60,000 bases of DNA from positions 822,677,896-822,737,895 of the forward strand of contig NC_081414.1 of the NCBI RefSeq assembly GCF_030272615.1, read 5' to 3'. The notes beneath the pieces were generated by a model that was given only the letters and a program-made list of their open reading frames with translations, searched no databases and was not told the origin of the DNA. This document shows positions 44,016 to 55,346 of the stretch, piece by piece. Every line of letters begins with the position of its first letter. Position 1 is the stretch's first letter. The DNA is from Cryptomeria japonica (Eukaryota > Streptophyta > Pinopsida > Cupressales > Cupressaceae). A program made the translations under genes and the position numbers.

Positions 44016-45212
44016 GCATTCTGCCCTTGGTTGATGGTGAGAAGACACGTTTCTTCTTTACTAGCAAATATGTTAAGTTTTCACTTAACCGACGAGAATT
44101 TAATGCGACTGTTGGAAGATATTTTGTTATATAACACCGAAAATCCCTCTTTTTTGACTGATCAAGCATTTGAACTTTCAGAGAGCATGAAATCAAGCAA
44201 GGGCATTCTAAGGGGAAGCTACGAAGTGACTTTCAGGCATTGAGTGAATTTCAGCTAAGAGGTATTTTTCAAAAAAGGCAACTTCATCTTTTGTTCCTGA
44301 GTTTATTGCAAATCCTACCATTGTTGAAAAATTCCCATGCCCTAGACTTGTGTTTAAGATTATCTCTGAGATTGTGAAGTAGGATGATTCCATCGAAGCC
44401 TTTTCAAAAATTTTGAAGGGTGTCACTTTTGCTGAAGACCCTAGATTGTACATCCACTGCAACATAGAAAACCTAGGATCTTGTTGAAAATGTTTAATAA
44501 GGTCATTACTGATGAACAAGGAGTGATTAAACCCAAACACAAGATTGTGGAAAATTTAGGTTTTGTGGAAATATTGAATATTCCTGAATTTCTAGAGGAA
44601 GTGGTACACATTGTATTGAGCAGAGTACATGGAGAGTTCATGTGGTTAGAGTTAGTTTGTAAAATCACCAAGGAAGCAATTAAGGCAGTCACTGGTTTAC
44701 CTTCAACCAGTAGTAGGCCTGATAAAACAAAGAAGATTCCTAATAAGATTGTGACAAGTTTAACTGGAGCCACATCTGATAACAAATCACTTAGAGTAAA
44801 TGATATTAAGGATATAAATATGATATATGTCAGTATTATTCTTGGATAGTATTATTCTTGGATACAGAGTTACACATGCTAATAGACTAAATTTTGTTTC
44901 TAGTCTTTGCATTCATAGTGCATATGAAATGGTGAACAATAATGCTAAGATTGATGTTTGTGAGTGGTTGAAGGATGAACTAATTAACAACTTGAAAAAG
45001 ATTAAGTGAGATAAGAAAGGTACTTTCTGTTTTGGGAACCTTTTAGTATGCCTAATGTTATACTTTACCAAGGAGATACCCGACATAGGACACAAATATT
45101 TTGGTTATGACATCCCGGTAGGAAAACAAATTCAAGAAGCTTTCACCGGTATGGGGAATGACAGTGATAAGATCATTTCAGATTATTTTAAATCCTTTCA
45201 AACCAAGATGAG
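44016..45212 (+). pseudogene. element D accessory protein, N-terminal part
   Basis: Not pol. Frames change several times before 44480. From 44481 to 45212 the reading is mostly clean: VENLGFVEILNIPEFLEEVV, then ELVCKITKEAIKAVTGLPS (44648-44704), NKSLRVNDIKDIN, a short duplicated base run near 44830-44860 with a frame change, HANRLNFVSSLCIHSAYEMV, KIDVCEWLKDELINNLKKI and NLLVCLMLYFTKEIPDIGHK. It ends at the copia C insertion point. The ITKEAIKAVTGLP motif recalls the corresponding strand-turn of PMD proteins and LINE ORF3. Family not recognised. Confidence 0.65.
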
Positions 45213-46287
45213 TATTAGGACCCGAAGGTAATTGAGAGGGGGGGGTGAATCAGTTGCCTATTAATTTCAACCCAAATATAACTTAATCAAACTTGATGCA
45301 TAATACCGATAAACCAAACTTAATGCCAATTGATAGTTTAACAGTTAATAACAGTACCGGTGAAACTTAATGCATGAAACAGAAAGAGAAATAACATCCA
45401 CAACACATAACACAAATATTTGTACATGGAAACCCTGTAAGGGGAAAAACTATGGTGGGAAACCTTACCCACAATCAAATGATACTACTTCAGATAGTAT
45501 GTGTGTACGAATGGGGTCTACACATGCAGAAAGGCTAGCTGCCTAGAGCTCACTGCTCAATCACAAAATGAGAGTCACACTAACTACAATAGGATGGTTA
45601 AATCCTAGATAATGTACTGCTCAAAATAGCATCTTCATATGTTGGATTCAATACCAATTACGCTTAGATTATCTCCTTCATACCTTCCTTGAATCTTCAA
45701 ATGGTGTCTGCGTGAGTAGCTCTACTTATATATTCACATATACCAAATATCATAGCCTTATCTCATCTCCTATTATATCCTCTATAAATCTCACAATTGA
45801 GATCTTACATATATACCAAAACCTAAGACCAAATGTGTAGGTCAGCTCACTAAGAATATTTCAATTAAATCAATTACAAATGAATCAATATGTGATGCAT
45901 CATGTTGGCTCAATGCATTTACATTAATAACCAATCAATAAATCATCTCCATAACGTGTCATGCTGATCTGGAATAGATAATGCATACCAGTCCATAACC
46001 TAGACCAATTTGCAGGTAACAACAAATATGCCAGCCTGATTAGATCAATAACCAAATCTCTAAAACACATGTCCAGACCATGTCTTCGACATAACCAAGT
46101 AATCTCTAGATGATAACAAGTCATCCTCTATGTCGGGGAACAATATAACCTGTCAGTGAACCAGATACCGGTGACTATGCATAAGTCACTGAACATGCCG
46201 GTGAACATAACCAAATATCTCTAGAAAGATAAGTGTTGATAAGCGTTGACATCAATGACAAAACCAATGCAACACATCCATAATACA
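45213..46287 (-). repeat. 3' LTR of copia C
   Basis: About 1075 bp, TATTAGG (mutated from TGTTAGG) to ATAATACA. It pairs with 50856-51936 and shares CTGAGAGGGGGGG-type sequence near the plus-strand start. Confidence 0.93.
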
Positions 46288-46319
46288 AATGATCTCCCCC
46301 TTTCGCATTGATGGCAACA
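46288..46319 (-). promoter_or_regulatory. copia C polypurine tract region
   Basis: On the minus strand GCGAAAGGGGGAGAT, then CATT, precedes the LTR. The 28 bp at 46292-46319 match the element D tract region 54507-54534 with one mismatch. Confidence 0.9.
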
Positions 46320-46483
46320 GAAGATGAAAAACCATCTAAGTGCCAAAGTGGAAATCCCAATAAACCAAAAACCAAGAATCTCCCAAAGAGATCAATTACT
46401 AGAAATTAAAATGCAGAAAGTAAAAGTCTCTCCCTCAATGATTAATCTCTCCCCAACGGATAATGTATTTTTTCATAGATATC

Positions 46484-46500
46484 TCCCCCCCTTTCACATC
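46484..46500 (-). promoter_or_regulatory. second polypurine tract-like site in copia C
   Basis: On the minus strand GTGAAAGGGGGGGAGATAT, preceded by a GCATTTGAT phrase, lies about 190 bp upstream of the main tract and resembles it. It could act as an extra plus-strand primer or be a leftover of a duplicated end. Confidence 0.45.
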
Positions 46501-46652
46501 AAATGCCAAAGGAAATAGAAAAACTAGATACAACCAGTTCATAGAACTCAATACAAATACCAACTACTCCCCCTAAGAAGTAGCTCTCCTCCATCAAAGG
46601 CTGAAAAAGTTTCTCTTTAAATTCTATCGGTTTGATGCCAAGCATCAACTGC

Positions 46653-48332
46653 CTAAGTCTCTACCAGTGAGGATATAACCCCAAGCTGCTCTCTGAGATA
46701 TTCAAAAGTTTCTTTAGGCAAAGGCTTAGTAAAGATATCTACAATCTTCTCTTTAGTATTCACATAAACTAATTTCACTTCTTTTGCTTCAACATTCTCT
46801 TTCAAAAAATTGAATTTGATAGAAACATGTTTAGTTTTAAAATGAAATACCGGATTCTTAGATATATCAATTGCTACTAAATTATCACAATAGATGATTA
46901 TAGGTTCTTTGCATTTTACCTTTATGTCCTTCAACATTTTCTTAGTCCATAATACCTGAGTATAATTAGTTGCTGCTGCAACATATTCTGATTTTGCTGT
47001 TGATAATGATGTACAACTCTGTTTCTTGTTCAACCATGAAATCAATTTTCTACCAAGAAAGAATGCTCTGCCAGTGGTTCTCTTTCTATAATCTACATCT
47101 CCTACCCAATTAGCATCAGTGTATGCACATAACTCAAAATTTTCTTCTTTAGGATACCATAAACCAAGATTTGTTGTGCCTTGTAGATACCAGAAAATTC
47201 TTTTCACTGTTGATTCATGATTTTCTTTAGGATTACTCTGAAATCTTGAAACAATACATATTGCATTCATAATATCAGGTCTTGTTTGTGTCAAATATAG
47301 TAAACCTCCAATCATAGATTTATATCTTTTTGGATTAACTACTGCTAAATCATCCTTCAATGATAGTTTATCAGTTTTAGTCATAGGACTACTTACCGGT
47401 TTAGAGTTTTTCATACCAAATTTCTTCAGTAATTCCTTCAAGTATTTTGATTGACATATGAATATACCTTTATCAGTCTGTGAAATCTGCAATCCTAAAA
47501 AGAATTTTATCTCCGCAATCATAGACATTTCAAATTCTTCCTGTATTTTGTTAGAAAAGTCTTTACAGAATCCATCTTCTCCTCCAAAGATTATATCATC
47601 AACAAAAACTTCAATAGCAAAGATGTCATTAGTAGTCACTTTGAAATATAAGTTGTTGTCAACATTACCTTTATTGTAACCAAGCTTCAAAAGATATTTG
47701 TCCAATCTAGCATACCAAACTCTAGGAGCTTGCTTCAATCCATTTAAAGCTTTCTTTAACCTGCAAACCATATCTTTATCATTCGTCAATGAAAATCCAT
47801 CAGGTTGTTCAATGTAAACTTCTTCTTCAAGATCACCATTCAAAAATGCACATTTAACATCCATTTGATATACTTTATAGTTCTTGTGTGCTGCAAATGC
47901 TAGAAATAGCCTAACTGCCTCAATTCTAGCTACCGGTGCAAAGGTTTCATTGTAATCAATTCCTTCTTTTTGTGAATATCCCTTACACACTAATCTTTCT
48001 TTGTTTCTGATTACCTTACCATCTTCATTAAGTTTATTTCTGAATACCCATTTAGTTCCAATTACATTTTTGTTTTTAGGTCGAGGAACCAATGTCCATG
48101 TGTTATTCTTTTCAATTTGATCCAATTCATCTTCCATAGCTTTAATCCAATGTTTGTCTTCACATGCCTCATTAACTGATGCTGGTTCAATTTGAGAAAT
48201 TAAGCATACCTCTTCATTTTCCAGTCTTCCTCTAGTCATAACTCCTTGATACTTATTCCCAATTATCTGACTTTCAGAGTGATTCAATCTTACATACCTG
48301 TGTGTATTCACTTGTTGCCGTTCTTCAGTCAC
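46653..48332 (-). CDS. copia C reverse transcriptase-RNase H, open 559 codons
   Basis: Uninterrupted frame. RT begins near residue 55 ([19 protein letters not shown]), with [33 protein letters not shown] (catalytic D), [16 protein letters not shown] and [10 protein letters not shown] (catalytic FVDD). Then come [12 protein letters not shown]-like substrate region [15 protein letters not shown], and RNase [23 protein letters not shown] (most copias have STAEAEY here) and [14 protein letters not shown], ending [15 protein letters not shown]. This is a long frame to survive in an old copy. It is not a free gene but the 3' end of pol; 48332 is a track start, not a true initiator. The AEAEY-to-AKSEY change may harm RNase H. 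Confidence 0.93.
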   Translation of the reverse strand: MTEERQQVNTHRYVRLNHSESQIIGNKYQGVMTRGRLENEEVCLISQIEPASVNEACEDKHWIKAMEDELDQIEKNNTWTLVPRPKNKNVIGTKWVFRNKLNEDGKVIRNKERLVCKGYSQKEGIDYNETFAPVARIEAVRLFLAFAAHKNYKVYQMDVKCAFLNGDLEEEVYIEQPDGFSLTNDKDMVCRLKKALNGLKQAPRVWYARLDKYLLKLGYNKGNVDNNLYFKVTTNDIFAIEVFVDDIIFGGEDGFCKDFSNKIQEEFEMSMIAEIKFFLGLQISQTDKGIFICQSKYLKELLKKFGMKNSKPVSSPMTKTDKLSLKDDLAVVNPKRYKSMIGGLLYLTQTRPDIMNAICIVSRFQSNPKENHESTVKRIFWYLQGTTNLGLWYPKEENFELCAYTDANWVGDVDYRKRTTGRAFFLGRKLISWLNKKQSCTSLSTAKSEYVAAATNYTQVLWTKKMLKDIKVKCKEPIIIYCDNLVAIDISKNPVFHFKTKHVSIKFNFLKENVEAKEVKLVYVNTKEKIVDIFTKPLPKETFEYLREQLGVISSLVET

Positions 48333-48389
48333 TATGGAATTCTGTGATGATGTCGGTGTGACTGGATCAACATTCTGTGTTGGTGTATT

Positions 48390-49495
48390 CTATATAGGTT
48401 CGTTTGTGATTATCTCAACTATCGGTTCAGAGTCCATAGACCTTGAATCTCTTCTAAAGTATTCATCAATCTTCACATTTGCACTTTCAATGATTTTTCT
48501 GCAATCTCTTATTAAAACATCTATATGCCTTTCTCTTAGATGAATACCCAAGAAATATTCCTTCATCACTTCTAGGATCAAATTTACCAATATGCTCATC
48601 TCTCCTAATATAACATTTACTTCCAAATATTCTGAAATATTTAAGAGTAGGAGTATTACCAAACCATAGTTCATGAGGTGTTTTACCGGTTTCACCTTTG
48701 ATGTGAACTCTGTTGATAGTGTAAACCGCTATATTCAAAGCTTCTCTCCAGTACACATGAGGTAGGTTTGCTTCTGATATCATACTTCTAGCTGCATCTA
48801 GAATAGTTCTATTCTTGCTTTCCACAACTCCATTCTGCTGGGGTGTCCGAGGTGCTAATAGCTATCTTCTAATTTCATTCACTTCACAGAATGTATTAAA
48901 TTCCTTAGATGTGAATTCACCTCCTAGATCTGATTTTAAACATTTTGATTTTCTTACTGGTTTCGTTCTCTACCATTGCCTTGAATAGTTTGAATTTCCC
49001 AAAAGCTTCTGATTTCTCCCTGAGAAAAGTAACCCAACACATTCTAGAAAAATCATCAATGATTAGCATAAAATATCTATCTCCTTGTAGACTTCTAGTT
49101 CTTTTTGGACCACATAAATCAGTATGAATTAAATCAAGAACATTATTGGATTTCTTTGGAATACTCTTAAAAGTTGTTCTAACTTGCTTTCCAAAATGAC
49201 ATTCCTTACATACCAGATTGTGAGGTTTTACAATCTTACGTAAATCCCTTACTGCCTTAGGTGTACTGATCTTCACAATGCAATGAAAATTCACATGAAA
49301 AAGTCTCTTATGCCATAACCAGCTTTCATCTATATGTGCAATCAAGAATGTCTTCTCATTGTTATTCAAATGAAAGATATTACCTCTAGTTTGATTACCG
49401 GTTGCAATTTCCAAACTAGTTCTGTTCAAGATTTTGCATTTACCATTCTTGAGTTGTAACTGAAATCCTTTTTCAACTAATTGACCAACACTCAA
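48390..49495 (-). pseudogene. copia C GAG-pre-integrase and integrase
   Basis: 49495-48917 is open: SWLWHKRLFHVNFHCIVK (GAG-pre-integrase), CKECHFGKQVRT (zinc-binding) and HTDLCGPKRTRSLQGDRYF (first catalytic D). After a frame change near 48940, a GGEFTSKEF segment replaces the usual D-x-GGEF. PQQNGVVESKNRTILDAA (catalytic E) starts the frame 48825-48487, which goes on through KTPHELWFG, FRIFGSKCYI and GIFLGYSSKRKAYR. A final frameshift precedes RT. Integrase is therefore broken. Confidence 0.9.
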
Positions 49496-49499
49496 AAGA

Positions 49500-50640
49500 T
49501 GTGCTTCAAACCTTCAACATAATAAACATTGTCATTATTGTGCTTACCATCAAAAGATATAGTGCCTTTTCCCCTGATAAAACAAGCTTTATCATCCCCA
49601 AATCTTACTAGAACTCCATTGTGTTCTTGAAAAGTTAAGAATTTACTTTTATCACCAGTCATGTGATGTGAGCATGCAGAATCTATAATCCATTCATCCT
49701 TTTCTTCAATTTTAGCTATCAGGGCCTATTCTACCAGTTGTACAATAGGTGTCGGTTGATCTTCTATTATTGCAACAAAAGCCCATCCATTGTCTCTTGG
49801 TTCTTCATCACAATCATTAGTAACTCCTTCATCAACATAGTAACATGATTTGTCTCTATTCTTCTTAAATCTATATCTCTCATGATCAAGGTTAGGCTTA
49901 TATGTCCTTTTAGCTTCTTCTCTCAATCTTGCATGTCTACTAGGACATCTAGATGCCATATGACCAATTTTATTGCAATTACAACATTTAAATGGTTCTT
50001 TACCTTCATACTTACTTCTGACTGGACCTTTAGGCATTTTCCTTGTGAATAGTGCTTCAAGTTCTTCCAGTTCTTCATTTTCCCTTCTGATGTCTTCAAG
50101 TTCTTTTTCATAGAGTGCTTTCCAATTAGATTTCTTAGATGATGATTATGATGCTGAAAATGATGATGATGCTTTGAAAGCCAAATCTATCTTAGTTGTA
50201 GCAACAGGACCAAATTCCTCAAGCTCAAATACTGAAAGTTTTCCAACCAAATTATCTCTAGATACTAATGTGTTAGGCATTGTTCTTAATTCATTAAAAG
50301 TAGTTACTTTCATTTTGTATACTAGTGGCAATTCTCTTAAAACTTTACAAACAATCCCATCTTCACTTAAGGATCCTCCACAACATTGTATACCCAAAAC
50401 AATTTCATTAACTCTTTCCATAGAAGCAGAAATTCTTTCATCTTCTTCCATTTTCAGATTTTCATGCCTGACCCGAAAGCATTCCAGTTTTGCAATTTTG
50501 ACAGTGGTATCACCTTCATTTAAAGTCTTCAATTTTTCCCAAATAGCTTTAGCAGTAGATCGGTCTGATAATTCCATGATTTGCTGATCTGACAATGCAC
50601 TCAAAAGTGCTTCTCTTGATCTTTAGCCAAGTTTGGTCAA
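49500..50640 (-). pseudogene. copia C Gag, zinc knuckle and protease
   Basis: 50604-50146 is open Gag: MELSDRSTAKAIWEKLKTLN, KIAKLECFRVRHENLKM, LRELPLVYKMKVTTFNEL. The knuckle CCNCNKIGHMASRCP (about 49985-49940) is intact CCHC. The frame 50037-49726 runs to VQLVE and a stop. Protease EWIIDSACSHHMTGDKSKF (about 49700-49650) has DSAC in place of DSGA/DSGC, a change at the active-site loop. The Gag start lies upstream of 50604 and is disturbed. Confidence 0.88.
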
Positions 50641-50841
50641 TTAGGTTGACCCTGTGCAGGACCAACATAGCCATTCTTTGTAACATCCCATATGTCTCTT
50701 CCAATTCAATTCAGATGTGTCTCCATTCTGATTTTCCATATACCATAATTAGTTCCATCAAGTTTCGGACTATCCTTCCTAAAATAGTTAGTTGCTATAG
50801 AATCTCCTCAACCTATTAAACTTCAACAAAAAGAGGACTGA

Positions 50842-50853
50842 GCTCTGATACCA
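50842..50853 (-). promoter_or_regulatory. copia C primer binding site
   Basis: TGGTATCAGAGC on the minus strand, two bases (AT) inside the 5' LTR, complementary to initiator-Met tRNA. Confidence 0.94.
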
Positions 50854-50855
50854 AT

Positions 50856-51936
50856 TGTTAGGACCTAGAGGCAACTGAGAGGGGGGGGCTGAATTGGTTG
50901 TCTATTAATTTCAATCCAAATATTACTTAATCAAACTTGATGCATAATACTGGTAAACCAAACTTAATATCAGTTGACAATTTAACAGTTAATAACAATA
51001 CAAGGTAAAATTAAATGCATGAAACAGAAAGAGAAATAACATCCACAACATATAACACAAATATTTGTACATGGAAACCCCATAAGGGGAAAAAATACGG
51101 TGGGAAACCTTACCCACAATCATATGTTACTACTACAGATAGTATGTGTGTACAAATGGGGTCTACACATGCAGAAAGGCCAGCTGCCTAGAGCTCACTG
51201 TTCAATCACAAAATGAGAGTCACACTGACTACAATAGGATGGTTAAATCCTAGATAATGTACTACTCAAAATAGCATCTTCATATGTTGGATTGAGTACC
51301 GGTTAGGCTCAGATTATCTCCTTATACCTTCCTTGAATCTTCAAATGATGTTTGCATGAGTAGCTCTGCTTATATATTCACATATACTGAATATCACAAC
51401 CTTATCTCATCTCTTATTATATCCCCTATCAATCTCACAATTGAGATCTTACATATATACCAAAACCTAAGACCAAATGTGTTGGTCGGCTCACTAAGAA
51501 TATTACAATTAAATCAATTACAAATGAATCATTATGTGATGCATCATGTTAGCTCAATGCATTTACAATAATAACCAATCAATAAATCATCCCCATAATG
51601 TGTCGTACTGATCTGGAATAGATAACGCATGCCGGTCCATAACCTAGACCAATTTTTGGTAACAACAAATATGCCAGCCCGGTTAGATCAATAACCAAAT
51701 CTCCAAAACACATGTCCAGACCATGTCTTCGATATAACCAAGTAATCTCTAGATGATAATAATTCATCCTCTATGTCAGTGAACAATATAACTTATATCA
51801 AGGAACCAGATACCGGTGACTGTGCATAAGTCACTGAACATGCCAGTGAACATAACCAAAGATCTCAAAAAAGATAAGTGCTGATAAGTGTTTACATCAA
51901 TGACAAAATGAATATAGCACATCTATAATACCCACA
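50856..51936 (-). repeat. 5' LTR of copia C
   Basis: About 1081 bp, TGTTAGGACC to ATACCCACA on the plus strand. Aligns along its whole length with 45213-46287 with scattered substitutions, more than the copia B pair, so C is older than B. Confidence 0.93.
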
Positions 51937-54344
51937 ATGAGAACTAGAGAACGATTAACACAAAGCATTATTGATAAGTATGGAAAACAAATCTTCTTTT
52001 TCATTAAGAGAGATGAAACTTGGATGGAAGCAGTAAGCCCTAGAACCATTTGGGTTACTGAGATGGGTTATGAGGTAGATTTACCTTTCCTAGAAACATA
52101 TACAAAATCTTTACTTGATGCACCAAGAGAACCATCGGAGAAATTCATTGGTAACACTGAGACTATTGCAAGTGAAGTGTCTATGAAGAAAGAAAGGAAG
52201 AAAAGAGACAAGTTCATTAGAGATGCATCTATGAAAGCCAATGAAATTAAAGAAAATGTCATGAATATCAGTGGCAGATCAGCTAGTGAGCTTAAGGAAC
52301 TACAACGGGAAGTACATGTTTCACCGGTTAATACATCTTCTGATACTAACAGTGGTAAAGTTGTTGAGTTTAAGAGAGTGTAAAGGAAAAGGAAGACCCC
52401 ACAAGTACCTTCTCCTTCTCCTAAGAGAACAAGTACACATAGAAAGAAACAACAAGAAGTTAGGGAACCACAGAAAAAGCTTACACCGAAGAAGAAATAA
52501 ACACCAATTACCCCTTCTCTAGATAACTTACTAAATGAGATTACTCAAGAAGGCAATCTTGCAAGTGTAAATAAATGCTATCATTCTTTTAACAATTGTG
52601 ACAGAGAAACCATTGAAGAAAGTATTATTCTACATCTAGATATTTACAAGAAAGTCTTGATAGAAGTGATTTATGAGTTACCTAATGATCTCTACTTGAG
52701 ATTGGAAGCAAAAAGGCTATTGGTAATGGAGTTGGACAAGAAACTGCAAGTTGAAGCACTTTTGGATCTGCACCCAGTTAACTTCAAGGAAGAGATTAAC
52801 GAGCTTATATCTGAAGCAAACCTATCAGTATTTGTCAGTGGACATCGGCAAGTAAGCCTAATGGATGGAAAGGTTAAGGAAATTGCAGATGTGACTGCAG
52901 ATAAATGGGACATATTCTTTGTTGAAAAGGAAAACCTTGAGGAAAGGAATAGACCAAAATGGAGAAAACATTCAAAGTATATCAAAAAGATAAGGATAAG
53001 GGTAAAGGAAAAGTTGGTGGTATTCCTAACATAAAGATTACAGATAATCTTCCACCGCCACTTTTGAAAACAATATCGGTACACATAGAAGATCCACCAG
53101 TTATTGATACTAAAGGTATAACTCTTGATAATACTAATATTGAGTCTGAGACACTTTTCACAATGAATATAGACACACAAGATATAAACATTGTGGTAGA
53201 TAAAGAACAGGCAACAGTCAGTAAAAAGATTTCTGAGAAACTGACACAAGTTGAACAACTGGTAGAGACTGAAAAACCTATAGAGGTTAAAGGTACTAAC
53301 ATAGGGCAATCGGAATCAAAGAAACCGGCAATTGTACAAACTGAGAAACAAGCTGAGGCAGAAGTTCATGTTAAGTCTGGGAAACCAGAAGTTATAGATC
53401 AAAATGAGAAACCATCTAAGGTAGAGGTACATACATAGACAAAGGAACCGGAAGTAAATGTAAGTAAAGAGCAACACATTTTTGGAAATAAGGAGCAGAT
53501 AATAAAGGTAGTTGGACATACATCTATTGCAGAAACAAGCACATCAATAGGTGAATTCAGACCAACTAACATTACACATGTTTTAGTGGATTCCATTAAG
53601 AGGATAACAGATTGTAATGCCTTATCATTTAAGGCTATTGATGACACTCTACCAATTTTGAAACTAATTGCACCTAAATGTAAAACAGATCATATTAATG
53701 ATTCTATAGGTAAATTGGACACATTGTCCAAATTTATTGGTGAAAATCTTCTAAATTTGGAAAAGGTGAATGAGGATATCATTAAGAAAAGAGTTGACAA
53801 GGAGAAGAATACATTCTTTGAATACACAATAAAGAATTGTACCGATCACCTAGACACACTATTACCGGTACTCAATTCTACAATTTTGGAGTATAAGGAA
53901 CTTTACAGGGAAGCATGCAAACCTCACTATTTGACAAAGGACATAGATGATGAAATAAAAAGGACACAACAAGAAATTGATTTCATTGCCAACAACATGA
54001 TAGGTTCATCTAAACTTATATCAGTTTTTGAACAAGAAATGGCAATGCATGAAGAGAAGTTGGAAAACTTGGAGAAAAAAAAGGCAAGAATAAGGCTTAA
54101 GGCCCGAGAATTAAAGAATAAACTTAGTCCGAGGTTGGATAGTTTGATAACTCAGAGAGTTGAACTTACCAAGGAAACTATCCCTGGAGAGCGATCACTG
54201 GAGCAGAAAATGCACTATCTCACTAGTATGATCCAACAGATTGAGGCAACTCTATCAGACAACAATAGATTTATGCAGAGTTTGAACCTAGTCTTGGCAT
54301 ACATCTTTCAAATTGTACTCAACTGGTTACAGACTTTAGGGTAG
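51937..54344 (+). pseudogene. element D accessory protein, C-terminal part
   Basis: Continues the frame cut by copia C: EAVSPRTIWVTEMGYEVDLP, then EVSMKKERKKRDKFI (basic), a stop at 52381, a lysine/proline-rich stretch, DNLLNEITQEGNLASVNKC (near 52520), VIYELPNDLYLRLEAKRLL, then a frame change near 52960. A long acidic, repeat-rich linker follows, with EKPIEVKGT, EKQAEAEVHVKSGKPEV and EKPSKVEVHT (53270-53438), loosely periodic. The last 252 codons (53586-54344) are clean and rich in helix: IGENLLNLEKVNEDIIKKRV, EQEMAMHEEKLENLEKKKA (coiled coil), ending VLAYIFQIVLNWLQTLG, a short hydrophobic tail. No known domain recognised. It stops about 190 bp before the polypurine tract. Confidence 0.7.
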
Positions 54345-54506
54345 CAATTTTGTATTCCTTGATTATTTTTGACATCCTTTTTCATTGATGTCAAAGGAGT
54401 AGTAGCAAAGAGAAAAATAGATGTACAGAAGAGATCACTTGCTCAGGGGGAGCACATCTTTTTGGACTTAAGTTTTGGGATGACAATTTTGGATTTTTCT
54501 CATGAT

Positions 54507-54534
54507 TGTTGCCATCAATGCCAAAGGGGGAGAT
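54507..54534 (+). promoter_or_regulatory. element D polypurine tract region
   Basis: CCAAAGGGGGAGAT directly before the 3' LTR at 54535. The 28-bp region equals that of copia C apart from one base. Confidence 0.92.
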
Positions 54535-55346
54535 TGTTGGTATTCTACACTCATATGAGATTGGTTGATGTTGTCATTGATGGCAACCAACTGGTATTGG
54601 GTTACACAGGATCACCGGCAATAGGTTAGGCACTGGCACCAACACCGGTAGGCATATACACTAGCATTCAGATTCCACCGGCAATGAAGCATACTGGCAC
54701 TCAAGCCGACATGGAATGAACTTTTGTTTATTGTATTATTATGTAATTATATTTTGTAAGCCGACATGGTATATTATAATGACTCATATAAGTATTAGAT
54801 CTCATAGGTCATTTTGTATGTATTAATAATGGATAAGAGAGACATAGAGATGGAGATGTAATAGCGAATATTGTAAAGGTTATTGTATAGTGACAGCAAG
54901 GTTTTTGGTTAAGGTATCTGTCTGAACTTGAACTGGTATTGAACCTAGCATTGGAGATACTATTTTGAGCAGTACATTGTATTGGATTTAATTATCCATT
55001 TTTGTAGTCAGTGAGACTCTACTAAGCAGTGAGCTCTAGGCTGTTGGCCTTCCTACATGTGTAGACCGCTATTGTAAGTAGTATTTATTCATTGGCCAGT
55101 GAGTAAATATTGTGGGTCACAAATCCCACCGAGGTTTTTCCCACACCGAGTTTCCTCATTATAAAGCTTGTGTTATGGTGTGTTTCTATGTTGTCTCTGC
55201 TATTTGTGTTTATTGCATTAATTCTTGTTTACCAATACATAGTTTTAAGTTGCAAAGTTATAAATAAGTTTAAATATTCACTACACTGGTTAGACACTAA
55301 TTCACCCCCACTCTCAGTGTCTTTGGGACTATCATTGAATCTAACA
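54535..55346 (+). repeat. 3' LTR of element D
   Basis: 812 bp from TGTTGG to TCTAACA, pairing with 42003-42797 and followed by the target duplication TACAT. Confidence 0.93.

Larger units (their letters stand above)
45213..51936 (-). mobile_element. copia retrotransposon C, complete structure
   Basis: 6.7 kb minus-strand copia with LTRs 45213-46287 and 50856-51936, target duplication ATGAG (45208-45212 and 51937-51941), intact primer site and polypurine tract. Without it the accessory frame of element D runs straight through. Gag, knuckle, protease, integrase, RT and RNase H are all present; the RT-RNase H part is one uninterrupted 559-codon frame. Other parts have stops or frameshifts. Confidence 0.95.
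42003..55346 (+). mobile_element. LTR retrotransposon D, no pol, with accessory ORF; copia C nested
   Basis: Plus-strand element with LTRs 42003-42797 and 54535-55346, target duplication TACAT (41998-42002 and 55347-55351), primer site for initiator-Met tRNA and a polypurine tract. It lies in the RT frame of LINE E. Inside are a Gag-like frame with zinc knuckles and a second long coding region, but no protease, integrase, RT or RNase H of its own. Copia C interrupts it. Without C it is about 6.6 kb. It is a non-autonomous element. Confidence 0.92.

Noticed and set aside
45213-46640. Gene content in the 3' region of copia C
   Set aside because: Short frames here are shadows within the LTR and the 3' untranslated part of the element.
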